A stretch of 64,000 bases of DNA from a candidate division WS6 bacterium OLB21 (GCA_001567305.1 JYPD01000025.1:62001-126000); one strand, 5' to 3'; shown: positions 1 to 10,369, counted from the stretch's first letter. Notes: a model not told the origin generated them from the letters alone. Made by a program: numbers and translations.

Positions 1-1
1 G

Positions 2-655
2 CGCATTGAAGAGGATTTACGAGCTGGATGGGATGGATTGCATACTTTCGAAAAAGTGGTCTGGTATGCACAAGCAGTTGACCCCGATCCAGTAAGCAAC
101 AGTTACAATGTCAGCCCGAGCGCAATAAATTTCGAAAGCGATTCAGGCACACAGAGAGCTGGCCTTCTTACAAAGGTTGACCATAACTGGTTTACTTATT
201 CTTTCGCACAGCCTTTCTCATCTATACCTCTCATCTTCTTTGATATTCAATCAGAGAACGGAGGAGACACCTCTATGCCAGATATACGCAATCTCAGCGA
301 AACCGGCTTTCAAATCAGAGTCGAAGAAGATGTTATCGCAGGTTGGGACGGGAGTCATACTTTCGAGAAGATTGGTTGGATTGCATTTGAAACACCAAAT
401 CGAGGAATCTTCGGTCATGTTGAAATCAACAGATTAATGAACACAACTGGATGGAACCCCTTAGATTTATCTGCAGGCTCGTTTTCTGTCACTCCGTATT
501 TTGTTGCAGATATTGTTTCCGAAAACGGAGGAGATACAGTACAGGTTGATGTACGAAACCTGACTTCAAATTCAATAGAGTTACGACTTGAAGAGGAACC
601 AAAGAGATACGATGGCGCACATACTTTTGAAAGAATCAATTGGTGGGCATGGTAA
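2..655 (+). CDS. Surface repeat protein, 3' part only
   Basis: The reading frame is open from the first bases of the window, so the gene begins upstream. The visible ~217 residues are the end of one repeat followed by two more of roughly 95-100 residues. Each repeat closes with an acidic strand (RIEED, RVEED, RLEEE), then a G/D-rich turn, HTFEK or HTFER, and an aromatic strand (VVWYAQ, IGWIAFE, INWWAW). Each also carries a SENGGDT motif followed by D(I/V)RNL. The protein ends right after the last repeat, with no C-terminal anchor. I do not recognise the family by name. The beta-rich pattern suggests an extracellular adhesive or glycan-binding protein, which is inference. The next gene starts 12 bases downstream and encodes a cell-wall amidase. 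Confidence 0.8.
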   Translation, partial: RIEEDLRAGWDGLHTFEKVVWYAQAVDPDPVSNSYNVSPSAINFESDSGTQRAGLLTKVDHNWFTYSFAQPFSSIPLIFFDIQSENGGDTSMPDIRNLSETGFQIRVEEDVIAGWDGSHTFEKIGWIAFETPNRGIFGHVEINRLMNTTGWNPLDLSAGSFSVTPYFVADIVSENGGDTVQVDVRNLTSNSIELRLEEEPKRYDGAHTFERINWWAW

Positions 656-667
656 TAATAAGTTTAA

Positions 668-2155
668 ATGTTGAGTTTCATAAACAGTAAAAGGTGGTTA
701 GTTCTTTTTGCGGCAGTATTCCCCCTGTTGATCGTTGCATATCATATCTACGGAAATCAATATTCACCAGCGAACGACAAGGTTATTGAGCCAGAAAATG
801 AAAGCGTAGTTCTATCAACTTCCTTTGTCGAGAAGCCGCTTCCTTCAGAAATAGAAAAGCAAGAGGAAAGATCAAACGATGATTCGATAAAATACGCAGC
901 TTCGCAAGTGCAACGCACCATAACTTTAAATCCAGTTATAACTGAGGCCGAGAACTCTTCCGCAAAGCAACAGACATATTTGGTAAAAGAATTACGACCA
1001 GCTTCCATTAATGACTATCGAATTGTGTTTAAACATAGTTTTGTTGCGATTGGTTTTGTTTGGAATGAAGGCTCTTTTGAGTACTCGTTTGATGGGAACA
1101 ATTATTTTGAACCAGAAAGTGTCGGAGATGATCGTCCAGAAACCTTTAATGAAAATGCTTCTGAACTTATTTTCCCTGGCAGGACAATATCTGCGATTTA
1201 CATAAAAACATCTTATGTATCTGGTCTCGAAATTAACCTGCTTACCCCTCAAGCAGTTGAAGCCGGTATAAGTGATTTAAATGCCAACTACAAAGGCGTG
1301 ACATTTACAAATCTGGGAATCAGATCCAGACAGCAATGGGGAGCAGATGAATCAAAGGCGCTCTGGTATCCATCTTATCGAAAAATCAATAAGATTATTA
1401 TTCATCATACGGCTGGTTCAAATTTTGTAAATGATTGGTCAGCTGTCGTTCGCTCTATATATGCATACCATGCAGTGTCACTAGACTGGGGAGATATTGG
1501 CTACAACTATCTTATTGATCCTAATGGAGTAATTTATGAAGGCAGACAGGGTGGAGAAGGTGTAACAGGCGGACATGCTTACGGAAGCAATAATGGGAGC
1601 ATTGGAATTGCCTTGTTGGGTAACTTCTCTGAACAATCTCCCACCAACGAAGCAATGGAGTCTCTAACATCTTTAATTGAAGAAAAATCAGCAATCCACG
1701 GACTCAATCCAGTTTGGGGTGTGAATGTTTTGGGACACCGAGATGTTAACAGCACTGCTTGTCCTGGGAATGTATTTTATTCGCAATTACCTTCAATCAG
1801 TAATTCTCTTGCCTTAAATATGGAGAATAATATGCAAGATATCATTACCCAGCGAATCGCATCTGAGAATGTTTTCAGTAGCTGGATTAGAGAGGATCAT
1901 GAAATCTATGGGGATCTACTGATAACATTTAATGTGATTAATGGCACTGATCCCCAGGTGATAAGATCAAAGGTTCCCCCTTTCAGCTCGATTCAGTCGA
2001 TAAATGTGAACGAAAACAGGGCGCATCTTAGGTTGCATCGTTACTATCAAGGTGAGTATCTCGATTTATATAGAGCAAAACTTCTTCATCTACTATTTAG
2101 TTTGAATCCAGAAGTGGTAGATATTGAAATTGTCGGGGACTACTTTTTGCTGTAA
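668..2155 (+). CDS. Membrane-anchored PGRP/amidase_2 N-acetylmuramoyl-L-alanine amidase
   Basis: This 495-residue protein should cut the amide bond between muramic acid and the stem peptide of peptidoglycan. Residues ~8-28 form a hydrophobic signal anchor. A low-complexity and beta-rich region follows to about 215. The PGRP/amidase_2 domain covers about 217-380, opening with the family's RxxWGA segment (RSRQQWGADE). The zinc ligands are visible: H246 (or H247) in IIIHHTAG, H357 in GHRDV and C365 in TACPG. GYNYLIDPNGVIYEGR is the usual core strand-turn-strand. The last ~110 residues have no recognised domain. The ATG lies 12 bases after the previous stop, with no clear Shine-Dalgarno sequence. 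The catalytic call is firm; whether it remodels the cell's own wall or attacks neighbours cannot be told. Confidence 0.92.
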   Translation: MLSFINSKRWLVLFAAVFPLLIVAYHIYGNQYSPANDKVIEPENESVVLSTSFVEKPLPSEIEKQEERSNDDSIKYAASQVQRTITLNPVITEAENSSAKQQTYLVKELRPASINDYRIVFKHSFVAIGFVWNEGSFEYSFDGNNYFEPESVGDDRPETFNENASELIFPGRTISAIYIKTSYVSGLEINLLTPQAVEAGISDLNANYKGVTFTNLGIRSRQQWGADESKALWYPSYRKINKIIIHHTAGSNFVNDWSAVVRSIYAYHAVSLDWGDIGYNYLIDPNGVIYEGRQGGEGVTGGHAYGSNNGSIGIALLGNFSEQSPTNEAMESLTSLIEEKSAIHGLNPVWGVNVLGHRDVNSTACPGNVFYSQLPSISNSLALNMENNMQDIITQRIASENVFSSWIREDHEIYGDLLITFNVINGTDPQVIRSKVPPFSSIQSINVNENRAHLRLHRYYQGEYLDLYRAKLLHLLFSLNPEVVDIEIVGDYFLL

Positions 2156-2179
2156 AACCAGATTAGTTGACTGGTGCAG

Positions 2180-3041
2180 TTATTTGTTCGGGACATTATA
2201 ATCCCAATAACGAACATTTTGGTTAAAAGCCCTTTCTTCAAATGTTCTGAAGTATTCTATTTGATACAAATCGTTTACTTTAATTTGTACAACAGTATCA
2301 ACAAGCTGGTTAAATTCATTTACTTTTTCACCCTCTGCCGTAAGTACACGAACTTTATTTGAGCCTCTTTGTTCATATGTAGAATTTATCTGTTGTTGGG
2401 CAGATAGGTTGTCGAGAGCATCAACTATTTGTAATTGACTCCTTGGGGTTACGGTTCTCGATTCCCAAACTGGGTTACTTTCTGCGTTGGCAAGGAAATA
2501 TGATCGGCCGGCTATGTTAATTGTTGTATCTTGGTTTGAGAAAGAGTGATTACTTTCGCAGTTCTGCGGATAGTGATAAGTGTAAAGTTCTTTGTCTGGT
2601 GAGATACTTTCGTTGTAATAGCCGTAACATGTCGATTTCTGATAATCGTTAAAGTCACCAACGGCTTTATAGTGCTGAACCTTTTTTTAATTCTTCGCGC
2701 AAGGTGTCAACAAATTCTCGAGTCTCGCACTCGTCAAAACATTTCTGCAACCTTGTTTTTGCTTCTCCGGGACTTTCGGTAATAACAGGGCTTGCCGTTG
2801 GAGAAGGTGTGACTGTATTTATTATTGGCAGAGGAGTTGATTCTCTTTGTGTCAGCAACGAAAAAACTCCGCAGAAAAGCAACAAGTTACCGATACAACT
2901 AAAGACCAAAAGCGATTTAAGATAAGAAGGGTTACTGAAAAAGTTCTTTAATGAGGCAGATTGTTGGGTTGAAGAACCTAATATTTCTTGTTTAACAACA
3001 GATTCGGCTGCTGGTATTTCTGATGAAAGCATAAATTGCAA
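2180..3041 (-). CDS. Anchored protein of unknown function, frameshifted
   Basis: I do not recognise the family. The first frame gives 124 residues: a polar N-terminus, one membrane helix (about 43-63) and a P/T/S-rich linker, then a KCFDECETREF segment. It stops just after an A7 run (T7 at 2682-2688 on the plus strand). Removing one base there opens the second frame without a stop to 2180, adding about 165 residues with recurrent Y, N and Q (for example CYGYYNESISPDKELY and ending YWDYNVPNK). The joined product is about 286 residues. The open second frame, in sense with the first, is the evidence that one gene was split by one extra base. It faces the amidase gene and probably acts outside the membrane. 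Confidence 0.7.
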
Positions 3042-3121
3042 AGATATAATTTAGTTTATCAAAAAATAATTATCACCTGCAAAGGTACATGTTTGTTTCT
3101 ATCTGAATTATAATAAATTTT

Positions 3122-4189
3122 ATGATGTTTTCAGCCGAATCACGAGACAAGACACTTGATACTCTTCGAGGTATTGCCGTGATCCTAATGCTCTTCGCTC
3201 ATAGCGTAGTTTTTTTTCAACTTTAATCACAACCCTTTTCTTAAAGGCCTAGCTCAATTCGGCGATACAGTTGTTTTTACAACTTTTCTCTTTGTTTCAG
3301 GAGCAGTTTCATACTTAGCTTATCTATCTGTTGCGAATTCTGAATGGAGGACTAAAAAAGAAAAAGCTGTTTCTTTAGATCTTTAAAGCTTTTGGCCATC
3401 TATTATTTGATTGCCTTCTTTGCAAATATTAAATCTTTTCTGCTCTTACCAATTACAAGTTGGCCGAAGAATATTCTTGAAATATTCACTTTTATCAATG
3501 TGCCGTCGTATAGCGAGTTTATTTTGCCGTTTGTTTTGTATGGACTTCTAATACTATTGTTTCGCCCACTATTAAAACGGGTTGTCCAAAGCCTTTTTTA
3601 CTCTTCACTGCTTGGGTTGGTGTTATTTTTTGTTGGAACTTACCTGCACCAGAATGTGGTATATCTGCCAGCTGGTTATTATAGTTCGTTCTTGTGGGGA
3701 TTCTCTGATTGGTTTAGATTTCCAATATTCCAGTATGCACCAATCTTACTTCTGGGAATGAATTGGGTGGCCTCGACCAGAAAGCTCGGGGGCGTTCTCA
3801 AAATCACGCGTACTTTGTTGATGCTATTATTTTGGCTCTTTCTGCTTGTTGGATTTAATTATGGTGCATACACACCAAACGCCGAAACGGCTGTGTTACT
3901 TCCTGGAATATATTTAGATAGATGGCCGCCTTCACTTCAGTTTTTGGTTGTAGGATTATTCTTCGTATTCTTTGTTTTACTTGTGGTACAATTGGTTAGA
4001 GCGATTGATCAGAAGGGGCTGGCGTTTGGGATTTTTGATTTCTTTGGTAAAAACGCTATCTCGTTTTATGTGGTACATATTCTTCTGCTTTATACATACA
4101 GGTATACTATAAATCAGAGGATAGATAACCCGCTTGTTTTTACTGGTGTATTTTTGCTTTTTTTTGATTTTGTGTTCTTTTATTTGTAG
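3122..4189 (+). CDS. Multi-pass membrane acyltransferase (DUF1624/acyltransferase-3-like), two frameshifts
   Basis: The N-terminus reads RDKTLDTLRGIAVILMLFAHS, the usual opening of DUF1624 and acyltransferase-3 membrane proteins, which move acyl groups onto sugars. The frame breaks at a T8 run (3210-3217; one base too many), continues as a hydrophobic stretch (GDTVVFTTFLFVSG), and breaks again between about 3353 and 3385 (one base short) before a long open frame to 4189. The joined protein has about 355 residues and roughly ten membrane helices. The stop at 4187-4189 follows a T8 run, so the C-terminus may also be affected. A TATAAT-like element lies just upstream of the start. It heads a co-directional set of envelope genes. 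The family assignment is moderate; the substrate is unknown. Confidence 0.72.
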
Positions 4190-4203
4190 TAGGTATTCGT
4201 TTT

Positions 4204-5986
4204 ATGCATAAAAAGTACAGTCTTGAAAAGCGAGCGGTAGGTAGGTTTGAACAATTGTTGAAAAGAAAATCGTTCGTTATCGTTATGTGCTTTGCTTTGT
4301 TCGTGGCTTTCGTTTTTGTTTTTTAATTTCATAGCATCTTTTACCCCTGTAAGATTTGATGCAAATCCGTTTCGAGATCCAGAGGTCGAAGGCATTTTCA
4401 TCAGAACAAGCGATCCTACTTGGTGGGATAGTTCCTTTAAGTTCCAAAGACGACTGAATATTTACAATTCTGCAATCGACAAAAGCGCAACAATAGGCTC
4501 TTGGGTTCGCTTTGATATAGACCATGCCGATCTTGTTAATTCTAAAAAAAGCAATGTAGACGGCACAGATCTTCGAATTGTGTTTTTTGCCGGAAGCGAT
4601 TACCGAATTCTGCCAATTGAATTAATTGATGCAAACACAAAAGAAGCAACAATAAGCTTTCCCTTAATTGCAGAGATACCGCCCCTTGCAGCAGATAGTT
4701 TCTACTTCCTTTACTATGGTTCTGACTTAGCCGAGAGTATTTTGACAAACTCAGCTTCAACAATTTACGACAGTGCAGAGGTACAGCTGGGAGACGAGCT
4801 AGAGGCAAAGATCCTAGTTGAAATGCAAAGGTCTTGGCTACTTAGGGGCAATGCAATTACAGATGAGCAGTCAAAAGCAACCTTTGCAGTAAAAACAGAA
4901 AATTTCAAACTAAATACAAACGATTTAATAATATCTATTAACGGCAGAGAGAATAAGGTGTTGTCATCCGAGAGAGTTGATGACAATAATTATTATTCTA
5001 TTGTCGATGCACAGCAACTTCTTCCGGGAAAATACTCAATCTCCGCCGAGGTACGAGGAACAGAATTTATAAGTACACCTAAAGAATTCTTTGTGTCGTA
5101 CCCTCTATATGTGACATGGACAATCGACTATGAAGGTTTCGATGTCAAGAATCAATACCTCGATTCGATGGTTGCTATATCAGAGCAGTATGGCATGCCA
5201 ATTACTCACCTGTTTAACCCAAGAGTATATATAGCATCAGAGATATCGAGCGAGAGAAGAAGACTCCTTTCTGATTGGTTAATAGACAGGTACGAAAACC
5301 ATAATGACGAAATTGGACTTCATCTGCATATGCATTACGATCTTGTTCGATCGATTGGGTTAACTCCGTTAACAGAACCTAGCTGGGGAGGAAGAGTGAA
5401 TGGGCACGATGTTCTAACAAGCGCCTATGATTATGATTCGTTCAGCAAGATGCTTGTTTGGAGTAAGGCAAGATTTGAAGAGTATGGTTTACCCGTACCT
5501 AAATCTTACAGAGGCGGTGGTTGGTTTATGGATATCGATAACCTAAAGGCATTGGCAGACAATGGATTCAACATTGACACATCTGGGCGAGAATTCTACA
5601 TCTGGGGACCAAATAAACAAGTTGGTCACTGGGATCTAGAAACAACAACCAAGCCTTATAAACCCTCAACTCAGAATCAAAACTCCGATGTCCCGCCACC
5701 TCAAATTGATATCTGGCAGTTTCCTAATAATGGATTAGACTCTACAAACAATTCTGATGCAGTTTTGATAAAAAGATTTACCGACAACTACGATGGCAGG
5801 CCATTAAAGGAACCACAAACTTTGACTTATCTTAGTCATCCGCACTGGTTTGATACTTATGATGCACCAAAGATGCATGCATTACTAAAGCATATTTCTC
5901 AGTACACTTTTGTAACGGATAGCGGGCCAATTGTGTATGTAACATTACAAGATGCATTAAAAGGTTGGAGTAACGATACACAATAA
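4204..5986 (+). CDS. DUF2341 plus polysaccharide-deacetylase-like protein, frameshifted near N-terminus
   Basis: The long open part gives 564 residues, but the natural start appears to be the ATG at 4204, preceded by AGGT. This adds a charged N-terminus and a membrane helix (VIVMCFALFVAFVFVF) once one base is removed from the T6 run at 4319-4324. After the anchor comes a DUF2341-like domain (WWDSSFKFQRRLNIYN ... FYFLYYG). The C-terminal half is a NodB-like deacetylase fold: TWTIDYEG supplies the first Asp and HLHMHYD resembles the metal-binding H-x3-H. It would act outside the cell on an acetylated glycan. The stop shares bases with the next ATG at 5986, so the two are translationally coupled. 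Activity on a specific polymer is unproven. Confidence 0.78.
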
Positions 5987-8106
5987 TGGCGCTGAGAATC
6001 TTCATCGACAACGGCTTAGAATATGAATACGCTTTTCTGCTGGCGGTAGTAGCTTTCTTGTTTGTGTTTTCTTACAGTATCGTTTCTATTGCAATAAGAT
6101 ATCGAAAAGGGAAGCTGTCCAAGAATCTTGTGCCAAGTTCACCTGAAGCTCCTGACATAAGCACAGAAGATGAGTATATAGAAGCCCAGGTAGCTGACAA
6201 TCGTCTAAAGAAAATTGCTAAGGCTGTTCTCTCAAAAATTCGAGTAGTAAGACATTTTATGTTACTTGCTAACACATTATTAATAATACTCGCTTTTGTT
6301 TTAGTTTTTGACCTTCTTCAAAATCCAGGGATAAGAGTCACATACCCTCAAGAAGCTCAAGCTTTAAAAAGCTACGAAGAACCTTTGATTATAACCTTTG
6401 ACCGACCAATTGATACGAAACAATTCCAGCCATATATTTTTCCAGAAATTCAGGGAGAATGGATAGCACAGCAGGAGTTTTCATGGCTGCCTTTCAAGAG
6501 AACGGTGGCTTTTTATCCTCAAGAATCAATATTTCCCGGAAAAGTATTCATTTATTATGCAGATATCACAGATATCCACAATATCCAAGAAAAATGGGAG
6601 TGGGCGATTAATTCCAGAAGCGTTGATACGCCAGAGATTGAATCGGTATCTCCAGAAAATGAAGCAACAGATGTGGCAGTCGATAGAGAGCTTCAATTCA
6701 AATTGACATCTCAGGGAGGAAGTTTTGTGGAGTGGAGAGTAGAGGTTGAACCAGAAGCAGAACACGAAATTTATTTCCCTGCCGACGATATAGTTCAGGT
6801 AAGATTTTTAAATAATCTCAGACAGAATACAAACTATCTAATCAAACTCTATAGGACTCCTGTACGCTACAACTTAATAAGTAAAGAAGTAGTGGAAAGG
6901 GGCGAAGAAATTTTAGTGAGCGAGACTTCTTTTGTAACGGTTAAAGAGCCGTTGCTCGAGTCAATTTCTCCAAGTGGCAACAATGTTTATGTAACAGATA
7001 GCATCAAAGTTGTTTTCGATCAAGTCATGGATCAAGAGACTGCACAGGCTTCTTTCTCAGTCTCGCCAGCTATACAGGGAGATTTTACTTGGGAGAATGA
7101 AAGAACCATGCTTTTCAAACCAGCTCAAAATTTAGCAAAGCAAACTGAATATACAGTAAAATTGGCACCCGGTATCAAAAGCTCAAAGGGGGGAATCACT
7201 GAGTCTGAAATAACACATCAATTTAAGACAATTGGAGAAGTTACAGCATCTATTGGGCCAAGCGGAAGTAGCGTCAAGATAGGAGTTAATATCTCAATTA
7301 ACTTTAATCAACCTGTTGACAAAAATGTTGCTCAATCTAAGTTCTCTATTAATCCCTCTGTTGCAGGCACTTTCTCTTGGAACGGAAATACAATGGTTTT
7401 TAATCCTAACGCAAATCTAGCGTACAGCACAAAATACGATATAAGCATTGGTTCTGGTGTAAAAAGTATTCATGGGATTGATTCCAAAAGATCCTATAAC
7501 CATAGCTTTACCACTGAACAATTGGTTTTCACACTAAATGTTCCAGTTTATTATCAGACACAACGTTTTGCCTGTAACCTGGTTGCGGCAAGAATGGCGC
7601 TTGCCTATAGGGGTGTTTCTGTATCAACTTCTGCAGCGCACTCACAAATTGCAAAAGACAACACCCCTTGGGATCCAGATGCCAACACTTGGGGAAATCC
7701 GCATGTTGGATATGTTGGGGATATCAACGGAGTCAGCGAGGGCTACGGAGTATACTGGGGACCATTATCTTCTTGGATGTCAGGATACAGGAGTAACTCT
7801 GTAAGGGTGGGAATGAGCAGAACAGCAATGCTAACCGAGGTTCAAAACGGTAATCCTGTAATAATTTGGGCACACAACGGTTACTCTGGGTCGGGTGCAA
7901 ACCGATCTTGGACAACACCCGGTGGAACTTCGATTTATGCGATTCGTGGGATGCACTCATATGTGGTAGTCGGGTGGCGAGGTCCGATTGATAATCCTTC
8001 TCACATCATATTAAACGACCCCAACAGGGGACGCTGGACAATTACAACTGGATACTTCGATTCTCTTTGGAGTTATTTTGGTCGAGCTGCAGTAGTTGTA
8101 TACTAA
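5986..8106 (+). CDS. Anchored protein with Ig-like domains and a C39-like cysteine peptidase domain
   Basis: This 706-residue protein has two membrane helices near the N-terminus (about 10-35 and 85-110). Several SbsA/Big_5-type Ig-like domains follow, shown by repeated phrases such as FDQVMDQETAQ and FNQPVDKNVAQ, each leading to a T-Y-x-(I/V)-K-L type strand. The last ~185 residues resemble peptidase C39-like domains: C530 in FACNLVAARMA, H657 in GMHSYVVVGW and D678 in LNDPN form a plausible triad. Such domains cut peptides or act as transglutaminase-like folds at the cell surface. It overlaps the deacetylase stop upstream and the GT39 start downstream, so the three form one operon. The substrate is unknown; no GG leader peptide was seen nearby. 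Confidence 0.8.
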   Translation: MALRIFIDNGLEYEYAFLLAVVAFLFVFSYSIVSIAIRYRKGKLSKNLVPSSPEAPDISTEDEYIEAQVADNRLKKIAKAVLSKIRVVRHFMLLANTLLIILAFVLVFDLLQNPGIRVTYPQEAQALKSYEEPLIITFDRPIDTKQFQPYIFPEIQGEWIAQQEFSWLPFKRTVAFYPQESIFPGKVFIYYADITDIHNIQEKWEWAINSRSVDTPEIESVSPENEATDVAVDRELQFKLTSQGGSFVEWRVEVEPEAEHEIYFPADDIVQVRFLNNLRQNTNYLIKLYRTPVRYNLISKEVVERGEEILVSETSFVTVKEPLLESISPSGNNVYVTDSIKVVFDQVMDQETAQASFSVSPAIQGDFTWENERTMLFKPAQNLAKQTEYTVKLAPGIKSSKGGITESEITHQFKTIGEVTASIGPSGSSVKIGVNISINFNQPVDKNVAQSKFSINPSVAGTFSWNGNTMVFNPNANLAYSTKYDISIGSGVKSIHGIDSKRSYNHSFTTEQLVFTLNVPVYYQTQRFACNLVAARMALAYRGVSVSTSAAHSQIAKDNTPWDPDANTWGNPHVGYVGDINGVSEGYGVYWGPLSSWMSGYRSNSVRVGMSRTAMLTEVQNGNPVIIWAHNGYSGSGANRSWTTPGGTSIYAIRGMHSYVVVGWRGPIDNPSHIILNDPNRGRWTITTGYFDSLWSYFGRAAVVVY

Positions 8107-9198
8107 TGAAATTTGTTACAGAGTATATACGCAAAGACTACCTCTTTATTGCAGTTGTCGTTTTATCCGCATTATTATTCTTCGTTAATCTAGGATCTCC
8201 CCAAATTGAAAGATGGGATGAACTTACAAATGTGCAAGTTGTCGAAGCAAGCTCGGGTCTGAATCTGAAACTAAATAACGAGCCATTCTTGGAAAAACCT
8301 CCAATATGGTATTTAACTACATCAATCTTCAGAGATGTAATAGGAGATAGTGCGACTGTCTATAGACTTGTAAGTGCAATTTCTGGATTTCTAAGCAGCA
8401 TACTGATCTTTCTGCTCGTTGAAAAGAATATTAATAAGAATGCAGGACTTTGGTCTGCTCTTGCCTTCCTGTCTTTTTCTCAGCTTTTTGTGGCTAATAT
8501 AGGGGATTATTTTTTCTAGTCATACACTGCGTTCTGCCGATCTAGATTCTTTGCAGTTGTTGCTTCTGCTTGTGGCTGTCTTTATCTGGCAAAGGAAAAT
8601 ATCAAATTATTTTGTGTCGGTGTTGCATCTTGTGGCCTATCTTACAAAGGGACCTCTGGCAATTTATATACTACTCGTTGTTGCAGTTCTAGATTACAGA
8701 AGGTCAGCTAGTTTAAATAGTCTTATAAAGATAATAATTCCTTTTGTTTTGGGGCTACTTATCTATTTCGCATTTATGATGTCATTATTCGGAGAGGTCT
8801 TTACAGAACAGTTTTTGATTTATCACCAAGGGATGAGAGTCTTACAGCCACTTGAAGGACATAGCGAACCGAATTACTTCTATTTGGAAATTCTTTTCGA
8901 TCCTTTAATTAATCCACAAATTACCATTTTGGTTCCAATACTATTACTCAGACGAAAGATCATGAGTAAGAATTTATTGTTGATATTATTTTCAGCATTT
9001 TACTTACTTGCACTTTCGGTAGCGGGAACAAAACTTGCTTGGTACATAATCCCTTTGTATTATCCTTTAGCGGCTCTTCTCGGACAAGCAGTATCGATTG
9101 ACGGGAAAAATATTTGGCAGACTTCTTTGAGTATGGTGTTAAAGGTTTTTGTTCTAGTTGGTATTTTTGGCAATCTTCTTTTTGTGTTGCGACTTTGA
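8106..9198 (+). CDS. GT39/ArnT-like membrane glycosyltransferase, frameshifted
   Basis: The protein is a GT-C fold, lipid-sugar-dependent transferase. The first ~138 residues show a membrane helix and the extracytoplasmic loop WDELTNVQVVEASS (the DE acid pair of GT39) followed by EPFLEKPPIWYL, the classic GT39 'KPPLxxw' segment. The frame stops at 8517 just after a T6 run (8510-8515). Dropping one T restores SSHTLRSADLD and joins the second half, with several more helices, to 9198. Length of about 363 residues is short for the family, which usually runs 450 or more. It overlaps the previous stop by one base. The end overlaps the convergent gene 9154-9726 by 45 bases. It could glycosylate the anchored proteins upstream; that is inference. 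Confidence 0.8.
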
Positions 9199-9726
9199 GC
9201 GCACAATTACAATTGAGGAAATAATAATGATAAATGATCCGCAAGCGATTAAGGCAACGGCGGGTAGGTAGTACTTGTTTTCTTTGAGATTAATAAAGAT
9301 GCTGTACCTTAATGGTTCGTTGTCAAAGATTGAGAGCCTCAGGTTTTCTGTGGTATTGTTTTCTCCTTCTAGCTGAGATGAAATTACTAATCGATAATCT
9401 CCAAAATCTGTAACTGTATCAGATAAGTCAATTGACCAGACTCCGTCTTTATTTGCAGTTGTTGAAAGAATTAGTTTGGGATCTTCGACAAAACTGATTG
9501 AGATTATTGCAAACGGGCTATCTACGCCCTTTACTACTAGCGACGAAGGAATGTCGTAGAATATTGGTAGCTCGTCTGTTTCAAACTTCTCGTTGTTGAC
9601 TACAATGGTGCTTTTGGCAAATACTGCCTGTGAAGATAGAAGAAAGAGCAAAACTATAATAATATGTACGAATATACTATGAGAAATGAATCCATAAATT
9701 TTTCGCAATTTATCCAAACCTGTCAT
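9154..9726 (-). CDS. Secreted Ig-like protein with C-terminal membrane helix, unknown function
   Basis: The chosen ATG at 9726 gives about 190 residues; an in-frame upstream start at 9771 is possible but would run deep into the divergent gene. The N-terminus has a signal sequence (helix about 17-37 ending SSQAVFA, a likely signal peptidase site). The middle looks like one beta-sandwich domain of the bacterial Ig type (DGVWSIDLSDTVTDFGDYRLVISSQ). A second hydrophobic helix near the C-terminus is followed by a basic tail (KSQHKKK), so the product is probably a type I membrane protein. Function is unknown. Its start codon shares bases 9725-9726 with the start codon of the divergent membrane protein gene. 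Confidence 0.7.
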   Translation of the reverse strand: MTGLDKLRKIYGFISHSIFVHIIIVLLFLLSSQAVFAKSTIVVNNEKFETDELPIFYDIPSSLVVKGVDSPFAIISISFVEDPKLILSTTANKDGVWSIDLSDTVTDFGDYRLVISSQLEGENNTTENLRLSIFDNEPLRYSIFINLKENKYYLPAVALIACGSFIIIISSIVIVRSKSQHKKKIAKNTN

Positions 9727-10354
9727 GAGAAAAAAACAAAGTAAATCTATTATACAAGGAGTAAAACACAATAAGGTAGTTTGGCTTCTTACCTTGTCTG
9801 ATATATCTACATGGGGTAGTTATTATATTATTAGCGTAATCGCAGGAATTTATCTTGCTAACAAACTGGGTCAAAATGCTGTGGAAATTATCGGCTACGG
9901 TACTACAATCTATTTTATTAGTCGTGCAGTATTTCAGATTCCTGTAGGGATAATCACAGATAAGTTAAAGAAAGATTCAGATGAGGTGCTTCTTCTTGCC
10001 TTAGGGAGTATTTTGATGGGTACTTCTTTCATCTTCTATCCTTTTATAACAACACCTGTTACATACTTCTTCCTGCAATTCCTTTTTGGACTAGGTACTG
10101 CTATGAATCTAAATACCTGGCGAAAACTATTTGCAACTAACATAAGTCAAAACCGAGAGGGCCGTGAGTACGGCATGTACGAAGTCTTAATGAGTCTAAG
10201 TATTGCCGGATTTAGTTCTTTGGCTGGAATTGTAGCTAATGAAGGAGGGGTATACTTTGATATGGTTATTGTTTCTGCGGGATTGTTTATGATGACTAGT
10301 TTTATTTGGGCTTTGCTCATTTTACGGATCAAATCCAGAAAATCTGCAAAATAA
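9725..10354 (+). CDS. Half-size MFS-like membrane protein
   Basis: This 209-residue protein has about six membrane helices and matches the N-terminal half of major facilitator transporters. The loop between helices 2 and 3 reads GIITDKLKKDS, a variant of the MFS motif A, and a charged loop (NREGREYGMYE) lies between helices 4 and 5 like the drug-transporter R/D-rich segment. Full MFS proteins have 12 helices and about 400 residues. Nothing downstream in any frame looks like the second half, and the protein ends in a normal basic tail. It may work as a homodimer, which is inference. It starts within the start codon of the divergent gene at 9726. Confidence 0.7.
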   Translation: MRKKQSKSIIQGVKHNKVVWLLTLSDISTWGSYYIISVIAGIYLANKLGQNAVEIIGYGTTIYFISRAVFQIPVGIITDKLKKDSDEVLLLALGSILMGTSFIFYPFITTPVTYFFLQFLFGLGTAMNLNTWRKLFATNISQNREGREYGMYEVLMSLSIAGFSSLAGIVANEGGVYFDMVIVSAGLFMMTSFIWALLILRIKSRKSAK

Positions 10355-10369
10355 CAGACATATTCTGTG

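Noticed and set aside
2682-2688. Programmed -1 frameshifting of the dnaX type at A-rich runs
   Set aside because: Most sites need the reader to skip one base (+1), the wrong direction for an A-AAA-AAG slip, and the affected genes are single-product housekeeping genes.
9725-10354. MFS gene truncated by a frameshift
   Set aside because: The downstream sequence has no second six-helix half in any frame, and the protein ends in a normal basic tail.
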